From contig NC_133167.1 of the NCBI RefSeq assembly GCF_040802235.1, positions 41,476,001-41,540,000 of the forward strand: a stretch of 64,000 nt of DNA. The letters run 5' to 3'. The translations under genes were made by a program, and so were the position numbers. This DNA is from Manis javanica. Its lineage: Eukaryota > Chordata > Mammalia > Pholidota > Manidae. A model generated the notes under the pieces. It worked only from the letters and a program-made list of their open reading frames with translations, made no database searches and was not told where the DNA came from. Below are positions 1 through 21,418 of the stretch, piece after piece (positions within the stretch are counted from its first letter, which is position 1; each line of letters begins with the position of its first letter).

Positions 1-1328
1 AACCTTAAATAAGCACATTTGTTCCTCAATGTTTTACATAAAAAGTTAAATTTAAAACTTAGGATATATCCTGGTAATTCATGAAAAAAGAAACCCTCTC
101 TTAACAAAACTTTATTGAAAATAATTATGTTAAAGTTTTGCTTTTGTTTTTTTGTGTTTTGCTGACTTTTGGGATAAATACTTTGGCACAGAAACATGAG
201 CCTGAAAACTAAGGTAAATGGTCCTCATATTCAGAGAGAGGGATTCTGCCTGGATCATGTTTGTGAGTATGCCTGCCTGCCTGCCTGAGCACAGTTGTAC
301 ACTAATATGATGACTCTAACCGGACCTTCTCCCAGATACTTCACTGTAGGAGACTTTCACAACAGGGATATCTTGGCCCTCATTTTTCTCCTTAAAACAG
401 AGTTCAATTACCTCTGAGGAGGTTGCATTTAGGAAGCAGGATATGCCAACTACTTCAAAAAACTTTGTGCCTATTCTAACTAAATTTGTATCATACAGCT
501 CTACAGAACACAGGAGGTACCCTACACTGAGAACAGCAGAAACCATCACAATGATGCTAGGGCTTCCCCCCTACCCTTTTACAGCTACATGGGCCCACAG
601 ATATGGAAGTTTCAACTGAACACCTTCAAAACAGAATGATAAAGCTTCTAATTCTGCCCTCTTTAAGCCATGGAGGTTTAATGAACAAAAACAAACCTAC
701 ACCTCCCATATTATCTCATCAAAAATTATGTATAATGAACTTGATAGAAAATAACACCCAGCACACTGTAACCACTTTACAAATCTTGGATGAATCAATC
801 AATAAACATGACTGTAATCAGAGTATGACTGGCAACTCTAATTCCTCTTAGGGAAAAACAAAACAAAATAATGAACTAATGCTACAGAATAAAAACTTTT
901 AGTGAGAATTAGAAGGAATTTATCTAAGATAGGCCATTGGTTAAGTTCTAGAAAGGATTTCCCAAAAACGTTGAGAAGTCTGCATAAGCTTTGAAAGCTA
1001 AGGTGAAATGCTGCTTGTCAACAAGGGAATGAGCAAACCTGATGTTATCATCCCTTAGACAATACAGCTGATACTACTTTCACATTCAAGTCCAGGGCAA
1101 AATGACTTTCAACTGTGGCACGTGATCATATTCAAGATATTTTAATATGTATTATTTCATTTGAGCCACAAATCATAATCTTCACTTAATGACTCTCAGA
1201 AAAGTAAACCTGCTTTATGCCGTTGGCTGAGTTTCTTATTCAAACACTTGGCAATGAGAATTAGGCTTCTGAGTCATTTAGGCTATTCTGATTTAAAGAA
1301 AACAAAACACATCAAAACCATTCTGTAT
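1..1328. other. PMS1 intron, no gene seen
   Basis: AT-rich intronic sequence with a short GCCT repeat at about 271-288. Short open frames at 316-549 (-) and 603-851 (+) have no recognisable domain or splice signals and are probably chance. Confidence 0.6.
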
Positions 1329-1333
1329 TCCTC

Positions 1334-1748
1334 TGTCTTGCCAATGGGTTTCAGCCCCAGACAAGTTCACTACGGATTCAATGAGACCAAAGAAATGACA
1401 GTAGAATGTTCTTGGAGTGAAAGGGTTATACCCAACTTTATTCCCACAGTGGCAGCCAATCACTAGAATCCCATCCACTCAGAACAAGTCTGCATGCAGC
1501 AAGCTGGTTTCTGCCTCTGGGCCTCTCTGCCCCCGCAACTGTCTCAGTCTCTGTCCTCAGTGCTGCCACCACTACAGTCTCATCTCTACTTTCCTGCAGC
1601 CATGCAGCCATGCCACTGTGTTGCTCAGAGCACTGGACAGAGCTCTTATATAGAGTCAATAATGATGTATTACCCACACGTGTGTAGTGAGCTAGCCAAC
1701 CAGGGCCAGGCAAAAATCCTGGCCATAGGAATCTTCACTTTATACACA
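1334..1748 (-). mobile_element. Solo endogenous retroviral LTR (415 bp)
   Basis: The element has TG...CA ends on the minus strand and the 5-bp duplication TCCTC at 1329-1333 and 1749-1753. Reading the minus strand it has a TATATAAG box (plus 1645-1652), then an AATAAA signal (plus 1437-1442) about 200 bases later, and a U5-like end (GGGGCTGAAACCCATTGG). A 5-bp duplication points to a class III (ERV-L/MaLR) element. No internal retroviral genes flank it, so it is a solo LTR left by recombination. It sits in the PMS1 intron in the same orientation as the gene. The family name was not identified. Confidence 0.8.
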
Positions 1749-2964
1749 TCCTCCTAAACTGAAGTATAATAATTTAGCCTCCATTTAAAAATCCAATTAA
1801 AAAAACTTGAGTTTCTTAAGCATTTCTTTGGAGGGAAAAATATCATTTTTAATATAATGTATATAAAATATCATCCTGAAAAGAAATACAGTATTTTATG
1901 ATGTGCTTTATTTTGCAACAGAAACAATACATCCAAAGAATCTTCACAAAAAATGTTATGAGTAAGTTAAAACAGAATTTTCACTACCTCATTCTAGTCA
2001 ATATGCTTTAGGATTTCAACATTGTATACCAGGAATTCAACACTGAAGACAAATACCCCCAAATTATTGCTCTATAAACAACAATAAATTTCAAGAGAAG
2101 TTACAGTTGATCTAATTTAAAAAAACTGTTATCATCAATGTGTGTCAGTCACTGATACATTCATCACAGATTATGGAAGCAGCAACTCCATTTTTAAGTA
2201 TCAATAGGATACTCTGTAGATATAAAATGAATGTTTTGCTCCTTTGAATTGTTCAATTCTAAAACAGGAAGTCATTTTGTAATTGACAAATTAAGAAAAC
2301 TGCCCATTCTTTTAGAGTGTATAAAGATTATTATAGAATTAGATGTATTTCAAATTTCTCCAGTCAACTTTGCTGAAAGTCACTTAATTTTTTTCTTGTT
2401 ATAACTATAATTATTAACACCTTTAAAATAACCTAACAAAAAATAATTCCAACAATCAAGAGTTTTGGGTGATGGCTGTTAATATTGTGAAAAAACTATA
2501 TTCTATTTACATACTATAAATTTACCAAGCCTGAGATGATATACATGTTTGATTTTAAAATTATCTACATCAGTTAATTTGGTAGATAAAATAACCAAAT
2601 CACTAATTTTTATTATGTAACTACAACCTCAGAGATTTTCAAAATAAAGTGGGCTTTGGAAATAAATATGAATCTTCCATACATGAACCTTCAATGTTTT
2701 TGAGTGGTAAAGTATATTAATTAAATTTAAAAAGTGAACTTTTCCCCCTCCAAGAGCATTAAGTCTTCCTAAATAACAATATTTATTTTTAAATGTAACT
2801 GACCTTAACAAGCACATATTACTTTCTGTACTTCTGAAATACTTTTCAGAATCCTCCATGTACATTTTAATTTGATTATTTACTGAACTTAACACTGCTG
2901 GCCCAAGTATATTATTTTAATATGAGGTATTTTAAAACTTATAAATATCTTTCTAATCATTCTA

Positions 2965-3290
2965 GTAAGAAGGCAGTATGACCTACTCTGTAAAACTCAG
3001 TATTGGGAGGCATGAAATTGGAACTGAATTCCTGGCTTTGCCATTGACAACTGTATGTCCTTAAATAGATCACAATTTTCATATTCCATTTACTTCACTG
3101 TGCACAGTTCCCTCTGAAATAAACCAATTAGCACAGCACCCTGTATAGAGTAGACAATGAAATACTAGCTAATTATTAGATGGAGTTTTGAAGTTGGAGT
3201 GAGGAAACCTGGCATTTGGCTTCACAAGACCTCAGTTTCTTTATCAGTAATATGAGGAGACTGAACCACAGAAAACCTACATTGTACGGT
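2965..3290 (+). repeat. MIR-like SINE fragments
   Basis: Two stretches (about 2970-3165 and 3185-3270) match the MIR pattern: a GGCATGAAATTGGAACTGAA-type start, a CTTTGCCATTGAC core and a CTCAGTTTCTTTATCAG segment. Ancient mammalian SINE remnants; limits approximate. Confidence 0.5.
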
Positions 3291-3675
3291 GGCTTACCCA
3301 GGTAGATGAATGAGACAGACACTAGTGAACAAGTTTACTGGGGAGTACACCCAGCATGATCACTTCTGGGGCCAGAGCAGAAAGAGAGGGGGTCTGTGCT
3401 ACAGTTACAAGACTTTCTCTTTGACCCTGTGCAGGCACTGGGGAGCAGAGAGAGCATGGCAGAGTTGTTCTGAACTGGAATAGGGCCTTTAAAATTCCTT
3501 ATCAACCAGTTATTGGATACAGGTTGCCCTGTATGAGGTGAGTAAGGAACTCTTCAGCTGAGGAAAAGACAATCTCCAGAGGGAGACTCAGCTTTGAGTG
3601 TTCAGTGACCAATAGCTGGGAGAATGAGTGCTCAGTCCTGACATGGGGGATTCAGGCTGTGCACCAGGATCCACT
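3283..3675 (-). repeat. Possible old LTR-like repeat
   Basis: This moderately GC-rich block differs from its surroundings. On the minus strand it ends with AGTAAACTTG, then a GTGTCTGTCTC segment and a terminal TACA, reminiscent of an LTR R-U5 end. No convincing target duplication was found and the left limit is approximate. Confidence 0.3.
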
Positions 3676-3929
3676 ACTACTACTAGGGCTCCTTCCAGTT
3701 CTCTATTTCCTTTGGCTTTTAGAAACAGCCAAACCTAAATCATCATCACAAAATCTGTGACAAAATAATACTGGAAGATTCTATCTGCATCAAGTTCAAG
3801 AACAGGTAGAATTAATCTTACTGAGAGGGTAATGAGATAACCTTCAGGGGTTCTGACAACTATATCTTGCTCTGGAATATACTTATGTATAGTATATACA
3901 CAGCACTTACTCATTGTGCATGCATACAT

Positions 3930-3980
3930 AAAACACACACACATAACATACACCATACACACAACACACACATATATCTA
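3930..3980 (+). repeat. Imperfect CA microsatellite
   Basis: ACACAC runs interrupted by ATA and CATA units. Confidence 0.8.
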
Positions 3981-4207
3981 TGCATGGTTTTCCCAAAGAT
4001 TTACAGGAGATTCCATAAAATTCTGTCAGTAATTTCTAAGACTGCAAACAAACACTTGACAATGCAATGTGTAAACTGAATATAATTTTTTAAAGTTACA
4101 GTTTTTTGTGGTGGTATTTCAATTCTTGTTTTAAAGTTTATAACTTTCTATTATTGTGATACTCTGCAAATTCTTTTACTCCTTTTCTAATTTTGATGAC
4201 TAAAATT

Positions 4208-4215
4208 AAGTATAC
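4208..4215 (+). repeat. 5' target-site duplication of the LINE-1
   Basis: AAGTATAC immediately precedes the LINE-1 5' end. It follows TT, so the nick site TT/AAGT resembles the LINE-1 endonuclease preference. Confidence 0.65.
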
Positions 4216-4822
4216 AGAAAAGATGGTGGTGTGAGAGGAGAGCCAGACGCTTCCTCCTAGAACTGGATACAATGAGAAAATACAGTTGGCACAACTAATC
4301 CTGAGAGAGCAACAGGAAAGAGGATGGCGTCGGCGTCAGACTGCACACACCTGGAGAAAAGAGCAGACCTCACTGAACGGGGTAACGTACCAGAGCTGTG
4401 GCTCTGTGGGACCCGAGCCCTTCCCCCACTCCAGCTCACAGGCAGGAGGAAGAGAAACAGAGCAGGGAGGGAGTGGAAGCCTGGGACTGCTGAATTCCTA
4501 GCTCCGGAGATCTGCTCTGGGAGCACAAACGTATATTTCAGGTGCTTTCATGAGTCTCGCATGACTACCGGGTTGGAAAGTTAATACAGGCAGAGTTCCT
4601 GGGGAGACTGGGATTCCGGCCAATTGTGGAAAGCAGGGATCCATATCCAGCTGCTCTGGGACAAAAACTTAAACCTGTGTGACTACAGCAGCCTGGAGGC
4701 GGAGAACAGCTCATTCATACCCCCAGGCACCAAGTACTGCTCCCTTGAGACCTCTGACATTGCTTCAGGGGCTCAGCAGCACCAGAATAGCTTCTGGACA
4801 CTAGAGGGTACCATATATAAAC

Positions 4823-5522
4823 ATGAAACGCCAAAGGAAACTTGTCCAGAGTAAAATTATTAATACAACTCCCGAGAAAGATTTAAATGATATGGACCTC
4901 GTGACACTTCCTGAAAGGGAGTTCAAAATAAAAATCATCAACATTCTAATGGGGGTACAGAAAGACATCCAAGAACTCAGGAATGAATTCAGGTCAGAGA
5001 TCCAATCATTGAAGAGCATGATGGAGGGTATTAAAAGCACGTTGGATATGGTGGAGGAGACAATAAATGAAATAGAAACTAGAGAAGGGGAATACAAAGA
5101 AGCTGAGGCACAGAGAGCAAAAACGATCTCTAAGAATGAAAGAATATTGAGAGAACTGTGTGACCAATCCAAGCGGAACAATATTCACATTATAGGAATA
5201 CCAGAAGAAGAAGAAGAGAGAGAAAGGGATAGAAAGTGTCTTTGAGGAGGTAGTTGCTGAAAACTTCCCCAGTCTGGGGAAGGAGACACTCTCTCAGGCC
5301 ATGGAGATTCACAGATCTCCCAACACAAGGGACCCAAGGAAGACAACACCAAGACACATCGTAATTAAAATGGAAAAGATCAAGCATAAGGACAGACTGT
5401 TAAAAGCAGCTAGAGACAGAAGTAAGATCACATACAAAGGAAAGCCCATCAGACTAACATCAGACTTCTCAGCAGAAACCTTACAGGCCAGAAGGGAGTA
5501 CATGACGTATTTAATGCCATGA
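4823..5522 (+). pseudogene. LINE-1 ORF1 remnant
   Basis: An ATG at 4823 opens 140 residues with a charged, heptad-like coiled-coil region and the conserved NNIHIIGIPEEEE stretch near 5180-5215. The frame then breaks around an AG-rich (GAA)n stretch. It resumes in another phase at 5301 with the basic C-terminal segment (KITYKGKPIRLTSDFSAET). ORF1p normally forms an RNA-binding trimer. The frame change makes this copy inactive. Confidence 0.85.
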
Positions 5523-5957
5523 AGCAGAAGGGCCTGGAACCAAGATTACTTTATCTGGCAAGATTATCATTTAAATTTGAAGGAGGGATTAAACAATTGC
5601 CAGATAAGCAAAAGCTGAGAGAATTTACCTCCCACAAACCGTCTCTACAGTCTATTTTGGAGGGACTTCTATAGATGGAAGTGTTCCTAAGGTTGAATAG
5701 CTGTCACCAGAGGTAATAAAACCACAGTAAAGAAAGTAGAATAGCTAATTACAAAGCAAATGCAAAATTAAATTCACTATCACCAAAGTCAATCAAGGGA
5801 TAGACAAGAAGTACAGAATTTGTTACCTACTATATAAAGAATGAAGGAGGAAGAAAAAGGAGGACAAATAGAAAAGAACCTTTAGATTGCGTCTGTAACA
5901 GCATACTAAGTGAGTTAAGTTAGACTCTTAGATAGTAAGGAAAGTAACCTGGAACCT

Positions 5958-8900
5958 TTGGTAAACACGAATCTAAAGCCTGAAATGGCAATAAGTGCAT
6001 ACCTATCGATAATCACCCTAAATGTAAATGGGCTGAATGCACCATCAAAAGACGTAGAGTCACTGAATGGACAAAAAACAAGACCCATCTATATGCTGCT
6101 TACAAGAGACTCACCTCAAATCCAAAGACATGCACAGACTAAAAGTCAAGGGATGGAAAAAAGATATTTCATGCAAACAATAGGGAAAAAAAAGCAGGTA
6201 TTGCAGTACTAGTATCAGACAAAATAGACTTCAAAACAAAGAAAGTAACAAGAGATAAAGAAGGACATTACATAATGATAAAGGGCTCAGTCCAACAAGA
6301 GGATATAACCATTGTAAATATATATGCACCCAACACAGGAGCACCAGCATATGTGAAACAAATACTAACAGAACTAAAGGAGGAAACAGAATGCAATGCT
6401 TTCATTTTAGGAGACTTCAACACACCATTCACTCCAAAGGACAGATGCACCAGACAGAAAATAAGTAAGGACACAGAGGCACCGAACAACACACTAGAAC
6501 AGATGGACCTAATAGACATCTATAGAACTCTACACTCAAAAGCAACAGGATACACATTCTTCTCAAGTACACATGGAACATTCTCCAGAATAGACAACAT
6601 ACTAGGCCACAAAAAGAGCCTCAGTAAATTCAAAAACATTGAAATTCTACCAACCAACTTTTCAGACCGCAAAGGTATAAAATTAGAAATAAATTGAACA
6701 AAGAAAGCAAAAAGGCTCACAAACACATGGAGGCTTAACAACACGCTCCTAAATAGTCAATGGATCAATGACCAAATTAAAATGGAGATCCAGCAATATA
6801 TGGAAACAAATGACAACAACAACACAAAGCCCCAACTTCTGTGGGATGCAGTGAAAGCAGTCTTAAGAGGAAAGTATATAGCAGTCCAGGTATATTTAAA
6901 GAAGGAAGAACAAACCCAAATGAATAGTCTAACATCACAATTATCAGAGTTGGAAAAAGAAGAACAAATGAGGCCTAAAGTCAGCAGAAGGAGGGACATA
7001 ATAAAGATCAGAGAAGAAATAAATAAAATTGAGAAGAATAAAACAATAGAAAAAAATCAATGAAACCAAGAGCTGTTTCGTTGAGAAAATAAACAAAGTA
7101 GATAAGCCTCTAGCCAGGCTTATTAAGAGAAAAAGAGAATCAACACACATCAACAGAATCAGAAACAAGAAAGGAAACATCACAACAGACCCCACAGAAA
7201 TACAAAGAATTATTAGAGACTACTATGAAAACCTATATGTTAAGAAGCTGGAAAATCTAGAAGAAATGGACAACTTCCTAGAAAAACACAACCTTTCAAG
7301 ACTGACCAAGGAAGAAACAAAATCTAAACAAACCAATTACCAGCAAAGAAAATGAAGCAGTAATCAAAAAATTACCCAAGAACAAAACCCCCAGACCAGA
7401 TGGATTTACCTCGGAATTTTATCAGACATACAGAGAAGATATAACACCCATTCTCCTTAAAGTTTTCCATAAAATAGAAGAGGAGGGAATACTCCCAAAC
7501 TCATTCTATGAAGCCAGCATCACCCTAATACCAAAACCAGGCAAAGACCCACCAAAAAAGAAAATTACAGACCAATATCCCTGATGAATATAGATGCAGA
7601 AATACTCAATGAAATATTAGCAAACCAAATTCAAAAATACATCAAGAGGATCATATACCATGACCAAGTGGGATTCATCCCAGGGATGCAAGGATGGGAC
7701 AACATCCGAAAATCCATCAACATCATCCCCCACATAAACAAAAAGAAGGACAAAAACCACATGATCATCTCCATAGATGCTGAAAAAGCATTCGACAAAA
7801 TTCAACATCCATTCATGATAAAAACTCTCAACAGAATGGGTATAGAGGGCAGGTACCTCAACATAATAAAGGCCATATATAATAAACCCACAGCCAACAT
7901 CATACTGAACAGTGAAAAGCTGAAAGCTTTTCATCTGAGGTCGGGAACAGGACAGGGATGCCCACTCTCCCCACTGTTATTCAACATAGTACTGGAGGTC
8001 CTAGCCACAGCAATTAGACAAAACAAAGAAATACAAGGAATTCAGATTGGTAAAGAAGAAGTTTAACTGTCACTATTTGCAGATGACATGATATTGTACA
8101 TAAATAACCCTAAAGACTCCACTCCAAAACTACTACAATTGATATCGGAATACAGCAAAGTTGCAGGATACAAAATCAACACACAGAAATCTGTGGCTTT
8201 CCTATACACTAGCAATGAACTAATAGAAAGAGAAATCAGGAAAACAATTCCATTCAGAATTGCATCAAAAAGAATAAAACCCTTAGGAATAAACCTTACC
8301 ATGGAAGTCAAAGACCTATGCCCTGAAAACTATAAGACACTCTTAAGAGAAATTAAAGAGGACACTAACAAATGGAAACTCATTCCATGCTCTTGGCTAG
8401 GAAGAATTAATATCGTCAAAATGGCCATCCTGCCCAAAGCAATATACAGATTTGATGCAATCCCTATCAAATTACTAACAACATTCTTCAACGAAGCGGA
8501 ACAGATAGTTCAAAAATTCATATGGAAACACCAAAGACCCTGAATAGCCAAAGCAATCCTGCAAAGGAAGAATAAAGTGGGGGGGGGATCTTGCTCTCCA
8601 ACTTCAAGCTCTACTACAAAGCCACAGTAATCAAGACAATTTGGTACTGGCACAAGAACAGAGCCACAGACCAGTGGAACAGAATAGACATCCCAGGTAT
8701 TAACCCAAATATATATGGTCAATTAATATATGATAAAGGAGCAATGGACATACAATGGGGAAATGACAGTCTCTTCAAAGATGGTGCTGGCAAAACTGGA
8801 CAGGTACATGTAAGAGAATGAACCTGGATCACTGTCTAACCCAATACACAAAAGTAAATTCAAAATGGATCAAAACCCTGAATGTAATTCGTGAAACCAT

Positions 8901-9911
8901 AAAACTCCTATAAAAAAACATAGGCAAAAATCTCTTGGACATAAACATGAGTGACTTCTTCATGAACATTTCTCCCTGGGCAAGGGAAACAAAAGCAAAA
9001 ATGAACAAGTGGGACTATATCAAGCTGAAAAGCTTCTGTATAGCAAAGGACACCATCAATAGAACAAGGTACCTACAGTATGGGAGAATATATTCATAAA
9101 CGACAGATCCGATAAAGGGTTGACATCCAAAATACATAAAGAGCTCACGTACCTCAACAAACAAAAAGCAAATAATCCAATTAAAAAATGGGCAGAAGAG
9201 CTGAACAGATGTTCTCCAAAGAAGAAATTCAGATGGCCAACAGACACATGAAAAGATGCTCCACATCACTTGTCATCAGAGAAATGCAAATTAAAACCAC
9301 AATGAGATATTACCTCACACCAGTAAGGATCGCCACCATCCAAAAGACAAACAACAACAAATGTTGGTGAGGCTGCGGAGAAAGGGAAACCCTCCTACAC
9401 TGCTGGTGGGAATGCAAATTAGTTCAACCATTGTGGAAAGAAGTATGGAGGTTCCTCAAAAAGCTCAAAATAGAAATACCATTTGACCCAGGAATTTGCA
9501 CTTCTAGGAATTCACCCTAAGAATGCCGCAGCCCAGTTTGAAAAAGACAGATGCACCCTTATGTTTATCGCAGCACTATTTACAATAGCCAAGAAATGGA
9601 AGCAACCTAAGTGTCCATCAATAGATGAATGGATAAAGAAGATGTGGTACATATACACAATGGAATATTATTCAGCCATAAGAAGAAAACAAATCCTACC
9701 ATTTGCAACAACATGGATGGAGCTAGAGGGTATTATGCTCAGTGAAATAAGCCAAGTGGAGGAAGACAAGTACCAAATGATTTCACTCATATGTGGAATA
9801 CAAGAACAAAGAAAAACTGAAGGAACAAAACAGCAGCATAATCACAGAACCCAAGAATGGACTAACAGTTACCAAAGGGAAAGGGACTGGGCAGGAGGGG
9901 TGCAAAGGTAG
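5958..9911 (+). pseudogene. LINE-1 ORF2 (endonuclease/reverse transcriptase) remnant
   Basis: Open segments in shifting phases cover 5958-6212, 6275-6697, 6782-7063, 7584-8066, 8088-8543, 8591-8821 and 9483-9911. Recognisable landmarks are the endonuclease start ITLNVNGLN (about 6010), GDFNTPF (about 6410), [16 protein letters not shown] (about 7650), [11 protein letters not shown] (about 7775), [20 protein letters not shown] (about 7945) and FADDMILYI (about 8080). At least six disabling lesions separate these blocks, so no full ORF2 protein is possible. Confidence 0.88.
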
Positions 9912-10247
9912 GGAATAAGGGCAGGGAAAAAGGAAGGGGGCCTTATGATTAGCATGTATAATGTGGGGGGGCATAGGGATGGATGTGCAACACAGAGAAG
10001 ACAAGTAGTGAGTCTATAGCATCTTACTACACTGACGGACAGTGACTGTAATGGGGTTTGTGGTGGGGGACTTGGTGAAGGAGGGAGTCTAGTAACCATA
10101 ATGTTCTTCATGTAATTGTAGATTAATGATAATAAAATGAATTAAAAAAAAGTACAAAAGCTGCCTGCTATGGTCACATCAGGATCTCCTATTTTTATGA
10201 GCTCCTGTATATATGAAATTAAACATGTTTCTCTTGTTAAAAAAAAA

Positions 10248-10255
10248 AAGTATAC
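10248..10255 (+). repeat. 3' target-site duplication of the LINE-1
   Basis: AAGTATAC directly follows the second A-tract (10239-10249), matching 4208-4215 over all eight bases. Confidence 0.65.
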
Positions 10256-12170
10256 TCAAGACAACCAAATGCCTCAAAAATGAAACAAAAGACAAAATTA
10301 TAAATGTGGCTTAAGTAATCAAAGAAGTAAAATAGAGATTACCATTGAAGAAGGACCTGCAAGAGACAGAAATTACCACTGAACAGGGACTTGAAAGACT
10401 GCTATCTAAAATCAGAACTACAGTGAAGTTTGGGATAAATCATATGGCTTATGTACAATGTATTTTAAAAGACTAAGTATAGTGCTGCCATCTAGCAGAC
10501 AAAGCTGATAATGTCCAGTTTCAGTTCTGAAAGGTTAATACATCTCTTAAAAAATACCGAAATGCCAAATTATTACTTATATATAGACCAAATTACATGT
10601 TACACCAATGCAAATACACATACACACACACTGTCAAATTACATATTATTCTGCAAAATAAAGCTTACAGACTACCTGCTAAATTTGGACAATAGCTAAA
10701 AAAATCAAATACTTGATGGTCTCAAACAATCATATTTCTAAAATAGTCACTGAGAGCCCAAACAATAATATGTACCAGTACTGGGAGTTTCAGAGGTTCC
10801 CTGGCACAAATCCCATCCCATTTTTAGAACAGACTCTTTCTATAAGATTTCAGAGCTGTAGGTTTTCAGATACAGTCTGTGGGGAGAAAGATGGGCAATG
10901 CCCAGTTGTACCCTCCAGTTACTCTTCCCTAAAATCTATTTGGAAATTTAGTGAATTCTAAATAAAGCAACTGCTGAGAAAGACAGGGAAGAATAGGGTG
11001 TACTATGTTTTGCATAGAGGTTTTAAAGAGAATGCACTTAAGGAATGACAAGGTCTTTTCTTCTCTAGTGTTATCTGAACATCTGGATTGTTAACAAGCT
11101 GGATTGTTAATCCCTATTCCTGTGCTAGAACAGCAAATCTTCCACTTTATACTCCACCTCTTTCCCCACTCACAATTTTCCTTTTTGACTTAGGCACCAC
11201 CTTACAGAGCACCAAAGCCAGAGTAAGTGAATACCTAGCTGGAACCCTTCCCACAAAGAAAAGGGAGAAAATCTACACTGTGCCAGTGCTCTAAGTGCAG
11301 AAGGGTAGAGAGAAGACCACAATAATCCTGGAGAACATATCACTGCTGGGGAGACTAGACTACTAAATTAGACGTCCAGAGACTGGATGAGAAAACAGCA
11401 AAAATATCTTATGTCCATGTCACTTTTCTGGGATAAAAGGTATAAAGTCCTATCATTTTATTGCACCTCAGCATTCTCACCCAAATACGGTCTGCCAGCC
11501 TCAGTACAAATGTAGGAATACACAGCCACTGAGCAAACTAAGATAGCCGGACACCCTCACAATTATCACGGCACTCACTGGGACAGATACTATCAGGTAC
11601 TATCGCACTACAAACAAGTAACAAAATAGGACAAAGAAACTAGTACAGAGTCATGTGACCAAACATAACTGAAATGCATGCCATGAAGTAGTTATGTATT
11701 CTTGGGTAGAGGTAGTGAAATATAATTAGTACTACACAACTGAGTGGGTCAGGCATTGAATCAGGGGTTTATATACATTGTAAGCACCTAACCAGCAGTC
11801 AGGAGAGCAAAGTTCTAGGATCCATTCTGCCTCTAACTAGCTAGGATTTAAGCCAAGTGAATTTATTATCTTCTAGACACAATCTAATTATCTGTATTGA
11901 CTAGAGTGGTATTTCCAGAGAGTGTTCCACAAGGAAAAAACAGCAGTAAGATCTTAGTAATAGAGTTTCATAATCACCTAGATGCAGGGAAATGTACTTT
12001 CTATAAGCCACCAACTTAAAAGACTCATGAACATCTCTAGTACAGTAAAAAGTTCTGAAGACTGCTTATCATTAAGATATTTGTTTAATTTTACTTAAAA
12101 CATTTTCTCCCCAAGCTGATGGGTCACTAAACTATTTCTTCCTCTTACAAATATTAACATTGTGAAATAC
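10256..12170. other. PMS1 intron, no gene seen
   Basis: Intronic sequence between the LINE-1 and an older LINE-1 3' fragment. A short CA run lies near 10620. No exon-like segment for PMS1 exon 4 was found here. Confidence 0.6.
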
Positions 12171-12174
12171 ACAT

Positions 12175-12768
12175 TGCCATTCCTCAAAAAGTTAAACAGA
12201 ATTACTATATGATTGAGCAATTCCACTTCTGGTATTTACCCAAAAGAAGTGAAAGCAGAGACTTAAACAGATCCATATTCATAGCAGCAGTATTTGTAAT
12301 AGCCAAAAAGTGGAAACCACCTCAAAGTCCATTTACACATGAATGCATAAACAAAACATGATTTATATATACAATGGAGAGTTATTCAGCTTTAAGAAAG
12401 ATTGAAATTCTGATACATGTTACAACATGCATTAGCTGCGAAGACATTACTAAGTGAAATAAGCCAGATACAAAAGGACAAATGTGTAATTCCCTTACAT
12501 GAGGTATCTAGAATAGTCAAATTCATAGAGACAGGAAGTTGAATAGTGATTACCAGTAGACTGGAAGAAATGAGAATGAGACCTTACTGTTTAATGAGTA
12601 TAGAGTTTTAGTCTGGGATGATGAAAAAGTCCTGGAAATAGATGGTGGTAGCTGATATACAACATTGTGAATGTACTTAATACCACTGAATTAACTGTAC
12701 ACTTAAAAATGGTTAAAATGATAAATTTTACATTATATATAGTTTACCACATTAAAAAAAAACACATT
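12175..12768 (+). repeat. Old LINE-1 3'-end fragment
   Basis: Typical mammalian L1 3' sequence: a CAATTCCACTTCTGG segment, AATAGCCAAAAAGTGGAAACC, AAGTGAAATAAGCCAGA, then TGTACACTTAAAAATGGTTA and an A-tract at about 12755-12764. Diverged, in PMS1 intron 3 just left of exon 3. Confidence 0.85.
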
Positions 12769-12847
12769 CCTTGCCAATCCTAGTTACTTTTGTCTTAATT
12801 CTAGTATTCCATGATTATGAAATCACTAATATAGTCAATATAAATTA

Positions 12848-21417
<8,570 letters not shown>

Positions 21418-21418
<1 letters not shown>

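Larger units (their letters stand above)
4216..10247 (+). mobile_element. LINE-1, nearly full length, degraded, with probable 3' transduction
   Basis: This is a sense-oriented LINE-1 inside PMS1 intron 3 (antisense to the gene). It begins with the usual 5' UTR start AGAAAAGATGGTGG. ORF1 remnants (coiled coil then RNA-binding part) occupy about 4823-5522 with a frame change near 5230-5245. ORF2 remnants run from about 5985 to 9900: endonuclease start at 5985, reverse transcriptase with FADD at about 8080, and a cysteine-rich-side 3' part. Many frameshifts and stops break ORF2, including a TAA at 8064-8066 just before FADD. The body ends with AATAAA at 10131-10136 and an A-tract at 10144-10151. 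About 88 further bases and a second A-tract follow. AAGTATAC occurs at 4208-4215 and again at 10248-10255, the likely target-site duplication. The element cannot be autonomous. Confidence 0.93.

Noticed and set aside
316..549. 77-codon minus-strand frame that looks fairly protein-like
   Set aside because: No recognised family, no flanking splice sites and no poly(A) tail to support a processed pseudogene; left as intron.
4257..4526. Open frames on both strands in the LINE-1 5' UTR
   Set aside because: 5' UTR of the LINE-1, normally non-coding; the frames are chance.
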